DNA of 64,000 nt from Ziziphus jujuba (lineage: Eukaryota; Streptophyta; Magnoliopsida; Rosales; Rhamnaceae). The notes beneath the pieces were generated by a model, which did not search any database, was not told the DNA's origin, and saw nothing but the letters and a program-made list of their open reading frames with translations. A program made the position numbers and the translations under genes. This document shows, in pieces, positions 35,329-47,683 of the stretch (position 1 is its first letter; the number at the start of each line of letters is the position of its first letter). The stretch is from positions 6,273,501 to 6,337,500 of the forward strand of contig NC_083379.1 in NCBI RefSeq assembly GCF_031755915.1. Direction: 5' to 3'.

Positions 35329-38300
35329 GCTTCAAACTTACGTAATGGCAATAAGCAAACAGTACTCTTAATATCGTGTCTCAGTTATTGGTGTATTAAA
35401 TTCTCTCTGGTCCGGCTTGGTGCTTGCTGTTACTTAGCACTCAGTATTTACTTCAGAAATATCCATGTCCAAGGGGTCTGCAGATCTGAGACGAAAATAT
35501 ATCTTGGACTCTTGAAATATGTATCGCAACCTTTACTTTTTATGTTTATGATGTAGGAAAGTAGAGTTGGAGTGGAGGAGTTGATATGTAACAATATAAT
35601 ATTGCACTCCCTTCTACAATTGCTGTATAACTATGTTCTTTGCTTTCTGGAATGATTTATAAATTTCTGCGGTCCGTTTTCGTTTCAGGTTACATCCAGA
35701 TGGTATTTTTAAAATGTAGTTATAATTCTGTTGAACATGAAATCCCATTATACATGGTTCTATTGTATATTTCATTTTCATTCATGAGTTGAAAATCCAG
35801 AGACGAAACACCATAATGGTGATGCATAGATGGGTGCGTTGTCTCTGACGACCTTAGCCTCTGTAGACCCAATATGAAGTGGTATTGGTGGCATGTTATG
35901 TATGTAGTAATATTTGTTAATATATGGTGGGAGATCCAGATTGCTGTGGCTTTTTAATCTTTTGAAAGGATGAGTTAGGTACTGCTACTTTATGTGAGCA
36001 TGACTCTTCTGAAATCTCTGTCACTGTCTTTGGCATCTTTTGTTATAATGTTTCAGTGCTGGAAATGTAGGGACATTGGGGATTATTGACATGCATGGGT
36101 GGTGCTTTTCGCCCCCCCCTCCCCCATTTCATGCCATTTTAAGCCCCCAATGGGCGGTGCTGTTAGTGGCGCACCACCTAAGAGACATTTATTTTTATTT
36201 TTATATTATTATTATTATTACTACTTGCCCAGTTTACCTGCTACTCTGCCAGTGCCATTTGTATTTGTTCTTTCAATTAGGTCCCACTTTGGGTTCGACT
36301 TGGTCAAGTTGGATGCCTTTCGTTTTCCTGTTACCCCGACACATTTCGTGCTTTCTGGTCAATATCCTGTGTGACACAGTTCCTTCCATTTCAACCTCAA
36401 TTCTGTGGCAAAAAATATTTAGATATTGCTTTAGCTAATATAGATTAAAGAAAAATCGCGTTAGATGTTGCTTGCTTATTTATTTCCACTATGTTTTTAC
36501 AATTTTTAGATGTATGTTTTAGCATGATCAGTATTTTTATTTTTATTTTTATTTTTTTTCTCTCTCTCTCTCTATAAGTTTTCCGTTCGTCAATTGTTAA
36601 TGTTAAAAATGATCGTTTTATAAGTTAACGTTAATTAGATGAAAAGAAGTAAAAGCATTCAAATTTCTCTAGCGAATATGTGGTTCTTTAATCCATAGTT
36701 TAGACACATTTAAGGTTTTGTTGAATCAATATTGTGTCAAATGAGGAATTATTCTTCATCATCTCAAAATTTTTTTAGACGTTTTAGCATCTCAACATTG
36801 TTACAAAGGATGGGATTAATCCCTCCACAACAAAGTTAGAGAGAAAAAGAAAACAGAAGGAAAAAAAAAAAAAAAATCCAACAACACAGGAAGGGATTAA
36901 AAAGAAGTTGATATTAGAGTTTGTATAGAATTGATCGTTACTTTTAATTTGTAAAAGAGTATATCCTTATTTTATATGATTAAATTATCTGTAAATTATG
37001 GTTGGATTTACATTTTACACTTTATTTATTTATTTATTTTTTTGAATTTTCCATCAAAATGTACAAGAAAAGAACATTAGCTCGGGCACATAGTCTGTCA
37101 TCGATTAGTAGACAATTATGGTAAAATGTATGGATGTGACAGAAATTTATTAAGTGATGAAGTAATATGATGATTATGGTACATATGAGAATAAAAAGTA
37201 CAAAATGAATGATAATCAGAGGTAAAATATAGTTTAACCTTTGTAAAATGATAACATTTGCGCTATAAATCTTTAACTTTTACAGAAAATGAACGTCAAA
37301 GAGAAATTGAACTGAACTGTTATCTGCCTTTACCACCACGAGTTTATTGGGAAGTCTAAAAATTGAAGTGGTAGGAGCTTTTCCTTTTCCAGTCAACAAA
37401 TTGGAATCGTTTTTTATGCATAATCATTGCGAACTAGTGAAATTAATTTGGTAACTGGACGTTTGGTTCAACTAAACAGATACTTTGAGAGGGTGCAAAA
37501 GAATATAATTCTATTTATATGCATCCACAATTATTCTCTCCAATTGAAGCAGAAAAGAAAGTCACTCTTTTTTTATTTTTTATTTCTTATTAATTTTATC
37601 GGAAATAATGTGAAGCCTTAAGTAACTAATTTCTTCACCTGGTGATGGAACGACAATAAAGACTTTGTAAAAACGAGTGGATTTCTTTTGTTAGCCCCAA
37701 AAAAAAAGGAAAAAAAAAAAAAAAAAGAGTGGATTTCTTTATCAAGTGACATGCTATCAAAAAATAAAAAAATAAAAAAAATCTACGTAATAATTTCATT
37801 CATTTTTTGATGATTAGTTAAACATATATTTGACTGAGTTATAAGAGCACGTCTCTTTTGTAATGCAGCCGTTCGAGTATTTTTCTGAAAATGGGACAAA
37901 CAATTTGTGAAGAAAATCAGAAAGGTCTCTCCAACGAAGAGTAATTTGAATTAAGATTTTAGATGTGGCAGGAGATTGATTATCAGACACCTTAATTTGA
38001 TATATATAATACACTTTACAAATTCAAAGTTTGAACTTTGATTTTAATGAAATTTTTTCCTTCTATAATTGTAATGAGTTTAATGTTGTCCAAAAAACAC
38101 CTTAATTTGTTACTTTCTAGTTACAAACATTGTTGTTTATAATATTTATTATTTTTTGGTAGAGTGGAACACAATATATTATCCGTTGACTTTTGGAAGT
38201 TGCACATAACCCACTCCACAATTATTATTATTTTTCTTTTTTATTTATTTTCTAAGGGGGTCGGTTTGTCAACCAGCATGAATGCCTGTGTTTGAAAAAC

Positions 38301-39824
38301 AGACAAAAGATATGATGAAGTGGGAGGATTAGACAATTAGACCCCAACAATAGAGGATTTTGTTTTTATGTTATTAATTAACTGTACTCGATCTTTCAAC
38401 AAGTTTGGTAAGATGAGCAACTTAAAAATGTCAACTCTATCTTACAATTAATAAAGTTTTTTTTTTTTAATTAAAAAAATGATTTTGGTAGCGTCTCTCT
38501 GATTTTCGAAATGATGAAACATGGTTCGTATCATTGGCGTGTGGTTTGGTTGCGTAATGATATCAATTTTGGTTTGCCCACATGAACATGATCTTCACAA
38601 TCATGCAGCAGAATATTGCTGATCTTTACATTGAACTAAAAAGTTGGTAACAAACATATATTTTGCAAATTAAAGCAATGCATTTATACATGACCAATCT
38701 ATTATACCAATTAATCGGTGATAAGGGACGCAATCATATGGTTTTTCTGAAAGTATGTACAGAAATTAAATCTACCATACTTGCACCCTCATATATTAAA
38801 TTCTGTTATATTTAGTATTGTCTTCCATTTTATATGGGATGTTTTTATCTGATTGTATGTAATTAAAAATAAAACATTTTATGAATTATATATATTTAGA
38901 TATCAAATATAATAAATTGTTATGTTGATTTTGATAAATAATACTATAATATGGATATATAAGTCAACATTTTAAAATTAATTTTAAAAGATAAATCCAA
39001 TCTAGCTTAGCAAATAAAAAAAAATCAATAGCAATAATAAGAAACAAATTCTTCGTAGAGCTGCACGCCTCTATGTACGAGTTAATTATGATTTATGTCG
39101 TTCTTTGCATGCAAGCCATCCATTTCATAAACTTGGGTACTAATTGTCCAAAAGAAATGAGAACTGAGAGCCATCAATCGCAATGGATTAGCAAAAGGAT
39201 ATGGGTTATTGGTATTTACTTTATTTTATCATCAATCTGGTTTTCTTTTTAGCACCCCTCTATATTAATGGTCATATAGAAATGGGAAATTTGGCCCAAT
39301 ATCTCTTTTAAAAGGGCTATGATGATATATACTTTTTCATTGGTCATTTTTTTTTTTTGGCCCTTTAATATCCATTACATCCTTAAAAAAATTTTAAAAG
39401 ATCTGTATATCTTTTATTTTAGATTTAATATAAGGAAACCTTTTGTGGCTCTTCCGATTTGGCTTCTGAGTTCTCATCAAAAACCAATGCTGAGATTTGA
39501 AAGAGGACCAAATCTAAAGACAACAAGTTTGAGTTCGAAGAAAGCAATGCTCAGATCTTTAGGCTAATGCTCGACAATGCCCATCTTCAATCCCGCCTTT
39601 ATTTCTATAAATATCAGAATACTTTTACCTTCTCACTTGTGGTTGTTTCTTCTCTGCTGCTACAGAAATACTTAAATGGTGGATTAGAAGACTTTGGGTC
39701 TTTAGCAAATGGTGGTTTTGTTCCGATTCTACTAGGATTTGTGGGTGTTTTTAAGTTTCTGACGTTGCTCGCCAAGGTTTCTTTTGAAAAATTAGCGTCA
39801 AGGAAACCAGAGAAGCCGTGAATA
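35329..39824. other. Intergenic, no gene supported
   Basis: The 3' UTR of the bHLH gene, then about 4 kb of AT-rich DNA. Frames at 36076-36438, 37427-37621 and 39319-39821 have no recognisable domains. A CT repeat lies near 36559-36573. The stretch 39430-39820 is less AT-rich and has two open frames, but nothing I could assign. Confidence 0.5.
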
Positions 39825-41330
39825 GAATTACCAAAAATTCTGAAAACGTTATCATATTGGCAAAAAAATTTGATTATCGTAAGGCCTTCAGTAATTACCA
39901 ATGAAACATATGGTAATAAATTTGTCCTTGCTAGAAAAATTACCGTAGATTTCATCGGTAATTACCAAAAACCTTGTGGTAATCACATTTTACCAATTTT
40001 TTGGCCCCCACAAGTCCCCTAATATGTGTTAAATGCAACAACACACAAAATATACTTTCTTCTATGATCCTAAAGAGAAAAAACCCCAAAAGTTCTGAAA
40101 AAGTTCTCAAATGGGCACAAAAATTTGATTACCTAGGGCCTTCAGTAATTACCGATGAAACCTACGATAATCAATTTGTAATTACTGGAAAAATTACAGT
40201 AGGTTTCATCGGTAATTATTGAAACCCCTATAGTTATCACATTTTACCAATTTTTTGGCCTCTACAAGTCCCCTAATGTGTGTTAAATGCAACAACATGC
40301 AAAATATACATTCTTCAATGATCCTAAGGAGAAAAAATCCCAAAAATTCTGAAAAAATTGTCAAATTACCAAAAAAAATTTATTACCGTAGAGTCTTCGG
40401 TAATTACCAATGCAACTTACGGTAATCAATTTGTCCTTGCTGGAAAAATTACCGTAGGTTTTATCGGTAATTACTGAAACCCCTGTGGTAATCACATTTT
40501 ATCAATTTTTTGGCGCCCATAAGTCCCTTAATGTGTGTTAAATTTAACAACATGTAAAATATACTTTCTTCAATGATCCTAAAGAGAAAAAATCCCAAAA
40601 GTTCTGAAAAAGTTCTTAGATGGGCACAAAAATTTGATTACTATAGGGCCTTCGGTAATTACCGATGAAACCTACGATAATCAATTTGTAGTTGCTAGAA
40701 AAATTACCGTAGGTTTTATCGGTAATTACCGAAACCTCTATGGTTATCACATTTTACCAATTTTTTGGCCCCCACAAGTTCCCTAATGTGTGTTAAATGC
40801 AACAACATGCAAAATATGCTTTCTTCAATGATCCTAAAGAGAAAAAATCCCAAAATTTCTAAAAAAATTTCTTAAATTGGCACAAAAATTTGATTACCGT
40901 AGGGCCTTCGGTAATTATCGATGAAACCTACGGTAATCAATTTATCCTTGCTTGAAAAATTACCTTAGATTTCATCAGTAATTACTGAAACCCCTATGGT
41001 AATCACATTTTACCAATTTTTTGGTCCCCACAAGTCCCCTAATGTGTGTTAAATACAATAACATGCAAAATATATATTTTTCAATGATCCTAAAGAGAAA
41101 AAACCTCAAAAGTTATGAAAAAGTTCTCAAATGGGAGCAAAAATTTGATTACCGTAGAACCTTCGGTAATTACCAATGAAACCTATGGTAATCAATTTGT
41201 AGTTACTAGAAAAATTACTGTAGGTTTCATCAGTAATTACCAAAGCCCCTATGGTTATCACATTTTACCAATTTTTAAACCCCCACAAGTCCCCTAATGT
41301 GTGTTAAATGCAACAACATACAAAATATTT
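39825..41330. repeat. 255-bp tandem repeat array, about 6 copies, each with an internal palindrome
   Basis: The anchor (T)GATTACCGTAGGGCCTTC or a close variant occurs at 39871, 40126, 40381, 40635, 40891 and 41146, a spacing of 254-256. Each unit has the left arm GGTAATTACCGATGAAACCT and, about 30-40 bases later, its inverse AGGTTTCATCGGTAATTACC, so single strands can fold into a hairpin with arms of about 20-28 bases. The rest of the unit (CACATTTTACCAATTTTTTG, AAGTCCCCTAATGTGTGTTA, CAATGATCCTAAAGAGAAAA) is well kept among copies. No coding capacity. Copies differ by scattered substitutions, so the array is not brand new. Confidence 0.93.
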
Positions 41331-41900
41331 TCCACTTTATTTGACAGTTAATGAGAAATGAGGGTAGATGAGAAATGGAAGATGGTTCCATTTATTCGAC
41401 ACTTTCAAATCCATTTATTTAAATATTTTCCACAACTGCACAATTAATTCCTTCCTGACTACTCTCTTTTAAACATACTACCATGGAGCCGCATTTTAAA
41501 AGAGATTGGAAGAAGCTTTCAAGCTGGAAATAGTCTCCAATTTAAAACTAACTAAATTTCAATGCATACCATTCAAACAAGTTCAAATGGTCTCAAACTA
41601 GAAAGTCAATATTTGAGAACTCAATTACCATCCATTTAAATTCTCATCCTTCTTATTTCTTTCTTTTCCACATCTCAAACAATATGGAGAATTTAATAAT
41701 GAAATTGGATCCTTACACTTCATCTTGACATGAAAATCATGTAGAAAAACTAAAAACTAAATCTGAATTAGCAAGAAAAAAATGTACAAGTGTTTTATGA
41801 ATAAAATCTAGAGAATATTACAACTCCTACACAAAGCTCTGTTGATATCAATCCTAATTTGACCCAAAGTTCCCCATCAATGTTAAAATCTCAAACATCA
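41331..41900. other. Intergenic between repeat array and gene relics
   Basis: About 570 bases of AT-rich sequence with no gene or clear repeat seen. Confidence 0.5.
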
Positions 41901-42163
41901 ACTGGCACCACAATTAGTATAATGCCAAACTTTAATGACAGCATTAAAAGCATACGGGGCACCTCCACTATAACGGAGATTGATTTGATACCTGGATGAA
42001 ATCAAACGAAATATCTGCGGTTAGTTACAATATTTAGCATACAAGTTTCAAAGAAAATAATTAAATACCTAGAATATCCATAAAGAAGTATAAAGGTTCA
42101 AATCTAACAATTGAGGCAATAGCTCATACCCAGTAATAATAGAGGAAAGTAGTAAAACACACT

Positions 42164-43613
42164 TGCCTTCATGAACATTAAGGTAAGACCCAATTCTGTG
42201 GCCTGTACCATGCCGATAATCAAGACCATTTTTCTATAGTGGAACTCAAGCAAGAATGTCTAGGGCATTACCTGTAGGAAAATGAACATGTACCTTCCTA
42301 TCACACAATCTTACAAGAATATAGTCAATACATTTCACTTAAAATGAAATATATAATTTAAAAAATAAAATAAAATACCGTTGGTTCCATTAGGAAATTG
42401 AGCATTCCCAAGTGCAATATGACCCTTGAGGACCTGCAAAATGAAGCAAACAAAATTACTTTACAAGACTTGAAAAAATATAATAATAATAATGATAATA
42501 AAAAGGAAAAATAAAATAGATTATCACTTACTGCAGTATAGCATGCTTTAAATAGATTAGCACTTACTGCAGTATAACGTTTTCAACTATATCACTTTTT
42601 AACAAGAACATTTGAAAGTAGTTGATAAAGTAGGAATTAACATATCCATGTCAAAGTTCATTTTAAAAGTGGAAAACCCTTTATTTCTCTTGATATATTG
42701 GAATTTGTTATGCATAGAATGCCATGCTAGCTTTTGAAAGTGGTTGCTAAAGTAGGAATTAGCATATCCATGTCAAAGTTCATTTGAAATTGGAAAACAC
42801 TTTATTTATCTTTATATGGTGAAATTTGCCATGCTTGCTTCAGAAGCAGGTTGTGCCCATGCAATACAACTTAAGAACCATTACCACTCATGTGCATAAA
42901 TGACAATGTCAGAGATACCTCTTTTGAAGTTCACAGATATCATATAGAATTTTCAACCATTACCACTTATTATCATATAGAATTTTCATTTGAAGTTCAC
43001 AGTACCTTTTTTACTGTACGAAAACTCTCCAGCTTATCGCTTGCAGTCACCTCTGTCAGTTTAAGTGTTTGCCTGCAACCATTGCATCACTATTTGATTA
43101 GTGTGTATTGAAACTGCACAAGCAGAGCATTGCATGCAGACACCTAGAAATATACACAAGCTGTGTACTGACAGGTTGTCTAATATGGTTTATGTCCTTT
43201 TATATTCCTCTTTCAAGTAATATTTAGGCCACAATACATCTCAACTAGTATTTCAATCAAATGTTAGATGTTGCATAACAACCTAAAAAAACAAAAAAAC
43301 AAAAAATGACAATTGCTTTTTCTTAAGTCACTTCATCTCCCTCCAAGAAGTAACCAGAAACCCCATATATCTCCTGCATCTATATATGCACTAAAAGCCT
43401 AGACATCTTATTTATTTATTTACTTATTTTTTAGTTTTATTGTATTCATAAAAAGCTTTTCCTCCAAAAAGGGTATATTGACTACTTGTCCAAGAAATAA
43501 ACAGATGCACAAGTTTCACGGACTACCTGCTTATCCAACCAGACAAGATATTGCACCACTACAACGCCATCTCGAATGTGTGCTTTTTTCAAACCTTCCA
43601 ACTCCACTGGGTT
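42164..43613 (-). pseudogene. Relic of an Xaa-Pro aminopeptidase (APP1-like, M24B)
   Basis: Exon-sized pieces with splice borders are recognisable on the minus strand: 43613-43527 (NPVELEGLKKAHIRDG, VVVVQYLVWLDKQ), 43072-43006 (TLKLTEVTASDKLESFR), 42433-42379 (VLKGHIALGNAQFPNGTN) and 42271-42164 (GNALDILA, stop, VPL, stop, [24 protein letters not shown]). They are collinear with the catalytic domain of cytosolic aminopeptidase P. Two in-frame stops sit where the family has Arg and Trp (CGA to TGA, TGG to TAG). The active-site region reads GHRIG where I recall GHGIG. Upstream and downstream exons were not found. Introns are retained, so this came from DNA copying and not from a reverse-transcribed mRNA. 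Tandem duplications lie in the intron between 42516 and 42860. Confidence 0.85.
42510..42860. repeat. Small tandem duplications inside the aminopeptidase relic
   Basis: AAATAGATTATCACTTACTG at about 42516 recurs about 37 bases later. A block starting TTTGAAAGTAGTTGATAAAG near 42610 recurs at about 42735 (TTTGAAAGTGGTTGCTAAAG), period about 125, with AACATATCCATGTCAAAGTT in both. They differ by several substitutions and are old. Confidence 0.8.
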
Positions 43614-44460
43614 CTAAGTTTTTAAATTATCAATTGTAAATAAAATAAGGAAAAATCAAAATTCAAACCAAATAAATTGATTGCAAAAAATTTATTCATT
43701 CTAAGATATCAAATTGCAAACAGAAAATTAAATGTGACATGTTTTTACTGGAAAATGAACAAAAGTCAAATCCTTGGATAAAATCATAGGTTTAATTATA
43801 TCAAGTTTTTAAACATTTTAAATTTCCTTGTTATAAAGGGTTGTCTGACTATTTGAGGGCTATCTCCAATTTGTGTTGCCACCTTGTCTTTTAAAAGGCA
43901 AGGTATAAAGTTCAATACAGCATCTAGGATAAGAAGTAACCATCCCTTGAAAAGAACAAACTTGCAAGAACTGCTAAATTTAAAAATAACTTCTTGTCTT
44001 CTACATTTTGTCTAAGAAATATGAAATGGACATTTTACATATTACATCTTGACATATGTCCAACTGTACGCACCAATCAAAATATGTATCTTAAATATGA
44101 ACAGAAATTCATGACAAGAAATGCACGGTCAAGTTTAACATACCTATCAAACATGCTCTATAGTATGCACCAATTTAAGGTCCACTCAAGGGTTTTAGTC
44201 AATATCAAACGATGGCGATTTCCACATATGCTTTTCTGGTTTCCCCAGCCGAAGTAGTATTTCTGGTTTCCTAGAAGCCAACTTACTCTCAAGCTGCAAA
44301 GAAAACATAATAATTAATATGTTGTTATGTACCTCGGGATACAAGCTTCAAGAAATTATAACTTAAATTATTACTTAAATGAATAATTTAACAACAACGG
44401 TTACTTAAATGTATGTTACCTGTGGCGAGGGATAAAAAGTTGTAGCAGTCAATGTCTAGA

Positions 44461-45950
44461 TACCTTTGATCAGGCCTGAGCCTCAAATCTATAGGGGACA
44501 ACTTTTCCTGCAACTAAAATCAAGATTAAGAAGTCCTCATCCACTCACACAATAGTAAAATTAAAAGCACTTGAGTGATTTTATTTTGTTTGCATGTCCT
44601 AAAATCTCTTGTCATCAATTCATGTCCATGCTAAAAATGCAATTGGGAAAAAGAGAAAAAGAAAGAAAAAATGTTGCAGTGCAGTGTTTCAAACCAAGGC
44701 ATTAAGTAATAGTAATGAAGTCATCGAAACTACCTTTAATCCAAGGGTAAGTTCATTCATGGTGATGGCAAAGTGTAGCAAGTTATATCTTGGAGGAAAC
44801 TGGGGTGGTTTGTTCCTCTTCCAAAGCAACTGGGCATCAGGTCAAGACTCCTATCCTTTTCCCTTCCCAGAACAATTTCCATCCACATAATGCATGCTCT
44901 CATCCCATTTTCCAAATAGTATTGCTATCGTTTTTCCATTTCTATCTTGAACTAAACCATGTACCTAATCGAAAAAGAAAACAACAATAATTTTAAAAGA
45001 ACAATCCTTAAGCTTGTTAACAATATTATAGTACTTATTAACAGAATCTATACCCTCAATCCATTCTGTTCACCCAAAAATAGAATCCTTTAGTTTGATG
45101 TATTTATTTAAAAAAAAAAAAAACGGCTTTCTTCTAAAAGCAAAATAAAACCAAAGGGGTAAAAAAATTATTCATGCTCCGCCTCTCATAATCCATACAT
45201 ATTGTTCTTGCAGACAACTTCAACTCCCATAAACGATTAACTAAAAAAAATATATGTTGCTGTCAACTCCAACCCCTTTGGAGGATTCGAAGTTGGTATC
45301 ATCATATTCAGAAACTAAAGGAATTATATATCCAATATAATGGGATTACAAGCTGTCTAGACTTTATTATATATTAGGCTTTCAAAAAAATAAAATAAAA
45401 TAACTCCTTCATCAACAAATATGGAGAGAGATTTCAATAATTTGATAGCCTCCACCTAGTCTAATTTCAGTCAAATTAAATTAAAGTTATTAAACAACAT
45501 AATTATATCTCATTCCACAAAGAAACAAACCAAACAATTGAAGAAGCTATGCCAAATTACATTCCTAGAGAAAAAAATTGCCATGCTTTTTTTCAGTCAT
45601 CCAAGAAGACCTCCAAGTATCCATATAAAACTATATGCAAGTAAAACATTTGAAAATTAAAAGATAAAGAAAGAATACCTGGTGAGGATTTTGGTCAATG
45701 ATAGATTGCTCCTTGAATTTCAGCTTGCAAGAATAGTTATGATTCCCCTGTATACGCATTGTACCACAGTGGTCACAATAGAGCTTTCCCAATATAAGGT
45801 TGTTAATAGATGTTGTAACCTGGCAGAAAAAAGAACAGAAACACAACAAAGAATAAATAATATAAAAAATATTTCTTTTTAACAAAAAAAAAAAGGAATA
45901 TTAGTCGAATCATTAGTCATTACCTTACTCCATTGAAAAAATTCTCTGTC
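44461..45950 (-). pseudogene. Relic of an oxysterol-binding protein-related protein (ORP)
   Basis: Minus-strand pieces in the family order: about 45950-45924 (REFFQWSK, donor GTAATG), 45819-45679 ([47 protein letters not shown]; an intact 47-codon exon), about 44965-44747 ([27 protein letters not shown], two stops after GKGKG, then [28 protein letters not shown]) and 44512-44461 (EKLSPIDLRLRPDQRYL). ORPs are lipid-exchange proteins; this is the C-terminal half of the lipid-binding domain. Two in-frame stops (TAG and TGA, near 44835-44850) and the missing N-terminal half show it is dead. Introns are retained. It lies just upstream of, and in the same orientation as, the aminopeptidase relic. 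Confidence 0.85.
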
Positions 45951-46944
45951 GTCATATTCCACCATTAAAAGAACAACATGATCAAGCTAAATTAAGTGAC
46001 CCTAAAATTTACTCTTCAAATTGCTATCACCCCAAAATTTCCATCCTTTACCCTCACAGTGGCAAGCAACAATCATTGGATGATGACTGACCTGACACCA
46101 AAAAGATGAAGAATATTCAGTATGTATGCACAAGGTTTTGAATGTCTAGAGTCTGTTAAAGGAAGTATACAAGATAGATTAAACCTAGGTACCATTTGTT
46201 CTTCCTCCTTTCCTCCCTCACAATCAGTACTTACAGGGCTACTTTCTATAGAGGATTACGCTAAATTTAGCTATTGCCAACTATATATTCTACACTATTT
46301 TGGCTGAGGTAGTCATCTTTAGGTGAAAATAATTACTGGTCTTAATATCATAAACATAAGCATGAACTTCCTTTTCTCTCCCAATAACTCCTATTGCTCT
46401 CTCCAAAATTTATAAAGCTATCCTTTTTATTGTCACTGCAGCACATACCATAATAATGTCATCAATTTTCCTTTACAAATTATGTATGGTAATGCTTGAG
46501 TGCGATATATGCATTTATGTTTAAGATGAAATATGCATACCACATTGTGTCTAGCTTTTAAATACAAATGATTTATATAAAACTAGCCAAAGTGCTCCTA
46601 ATATGAAATTTGTTTGAAGATGAACTGTAGGTTAGCGTTTGAAGGCTCACCAAACCTCCTTTTATAAGGAATCCTATTGGACTGAGCTTCAAATCACAGT
46701 TTCTCCTATTTCCATGCCCTAACAAAAAAAAAAAAAAAAATTGCATGGGTTTTGAAAATTTTTTGAAGCAATACCCGATTCAAGTGAGAAATTGATGAGA
46801 AATTATAGGAGATACCCGGGGACAATATAGGTTGAAATTACCATGGTTCAGACAAAATGTTAGAAACAAAAGAGAAAAGAAGAACAGGAAAGACAAAAAA
46901 TGGGGAGGGAAACGAAAAGTTATAATGTGTATTTTTTTTTATGA

Positions 46945-47215
46945 AATGAAAACTCACCCGAAATGCTTCTTTTGTGTTGGAATTTCGATCGTGCCCTCAC
47001 TTTGGTCCGTAAGCGAAAGCACAATGGTGTTCTCCATCAGGTTTTCGCCACATAACCACTGCTAATATTCCGAAAAGCACGAACCTTCTCGAATCCTCAA
47101 TCGGCGACTTGAGGTGGCTTCTCTGCCTCCGATCGCTAGGAACGATCTGATTCTCTCTCACTTTCTCTTCCTCTTTTCTTCGTGCTCTGTCCAGGTTAGA
47201 GAAAAAATGGAATAC
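46945..47215 (-). other. Possible leader and first coding exon of a third captured or broken gene
   Basis: This short stretch is clearly GC-richer than its flanks and reads on the minus strand like a plant 5' UTR (GA-rich, GAAGAAAAGAGGAAGAGAAA), followed by an ATG near 47036 and MENTIVLSLTDQSEGTIEIP, TQKKHFG, then a good donor (GTGAGT). I do not recognise the protein and see no following exon. It may be the first exon of the same chimeric transcription unit as the ORP and aminopeptidase relics. Confidence 0.45.
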
Positions 47216-47683
47216 GTCTCATTAGTTTTTCCTTTTCTTTTATATTTGAAAAGGGTAATCTACGAATATTGAAAAATTGAAGGGCAAAACAAAAACATTT
47301 GAGATGAGAAAGACAAATATCCTTATAGCCCTTTAAAAAAGGATATTAGATCAAATTCCCCTATTGAAATCTCTCTTCCTCAAGCAAATAGCAAATTTCT
47401 AGTACTCCCACAAATACATGATTGGGAGTTTGTATTTACTCTTGGGCCTTACTCTTTGATCCCCTCTTTATAATGTTGGGTAGTCCAACAAAACCCAAAA
47501 CCAAATCCAACCTCCAAAATTTAGGCCCAAGACTAAGACTGGTTTGAAAAGTCCATAACATCTGGCCCATGAACTACTCACAATCAAAGCAAAAAGACTA
47601 GCGAGTTGAGCTCCTCTGGTTACCTACAGGGACAACCATCAAAACTGAAAAACACACGGAAAGAGAGAGAGAGAGAGAGAGAG
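47216..47683. promoter_or_regulatory. IMP1 promoter region and GA-repeat leader
   Basis: Between the minus-strand first-exon candidate and the IMP1 start; a possible two-way promoter. A GA microsatellite (about 47662-47683) ends directly at the IMP1 ATG. No convincing TATA box was seen. Confidence 0.4.

Noticed and set aside
39567..39821. 84-codon frame just before the 255-bp array
   Set aside because: There is no recognisable domain and only weak hydrophobic stretches. It may be transposon debris, but this cannot be supported.
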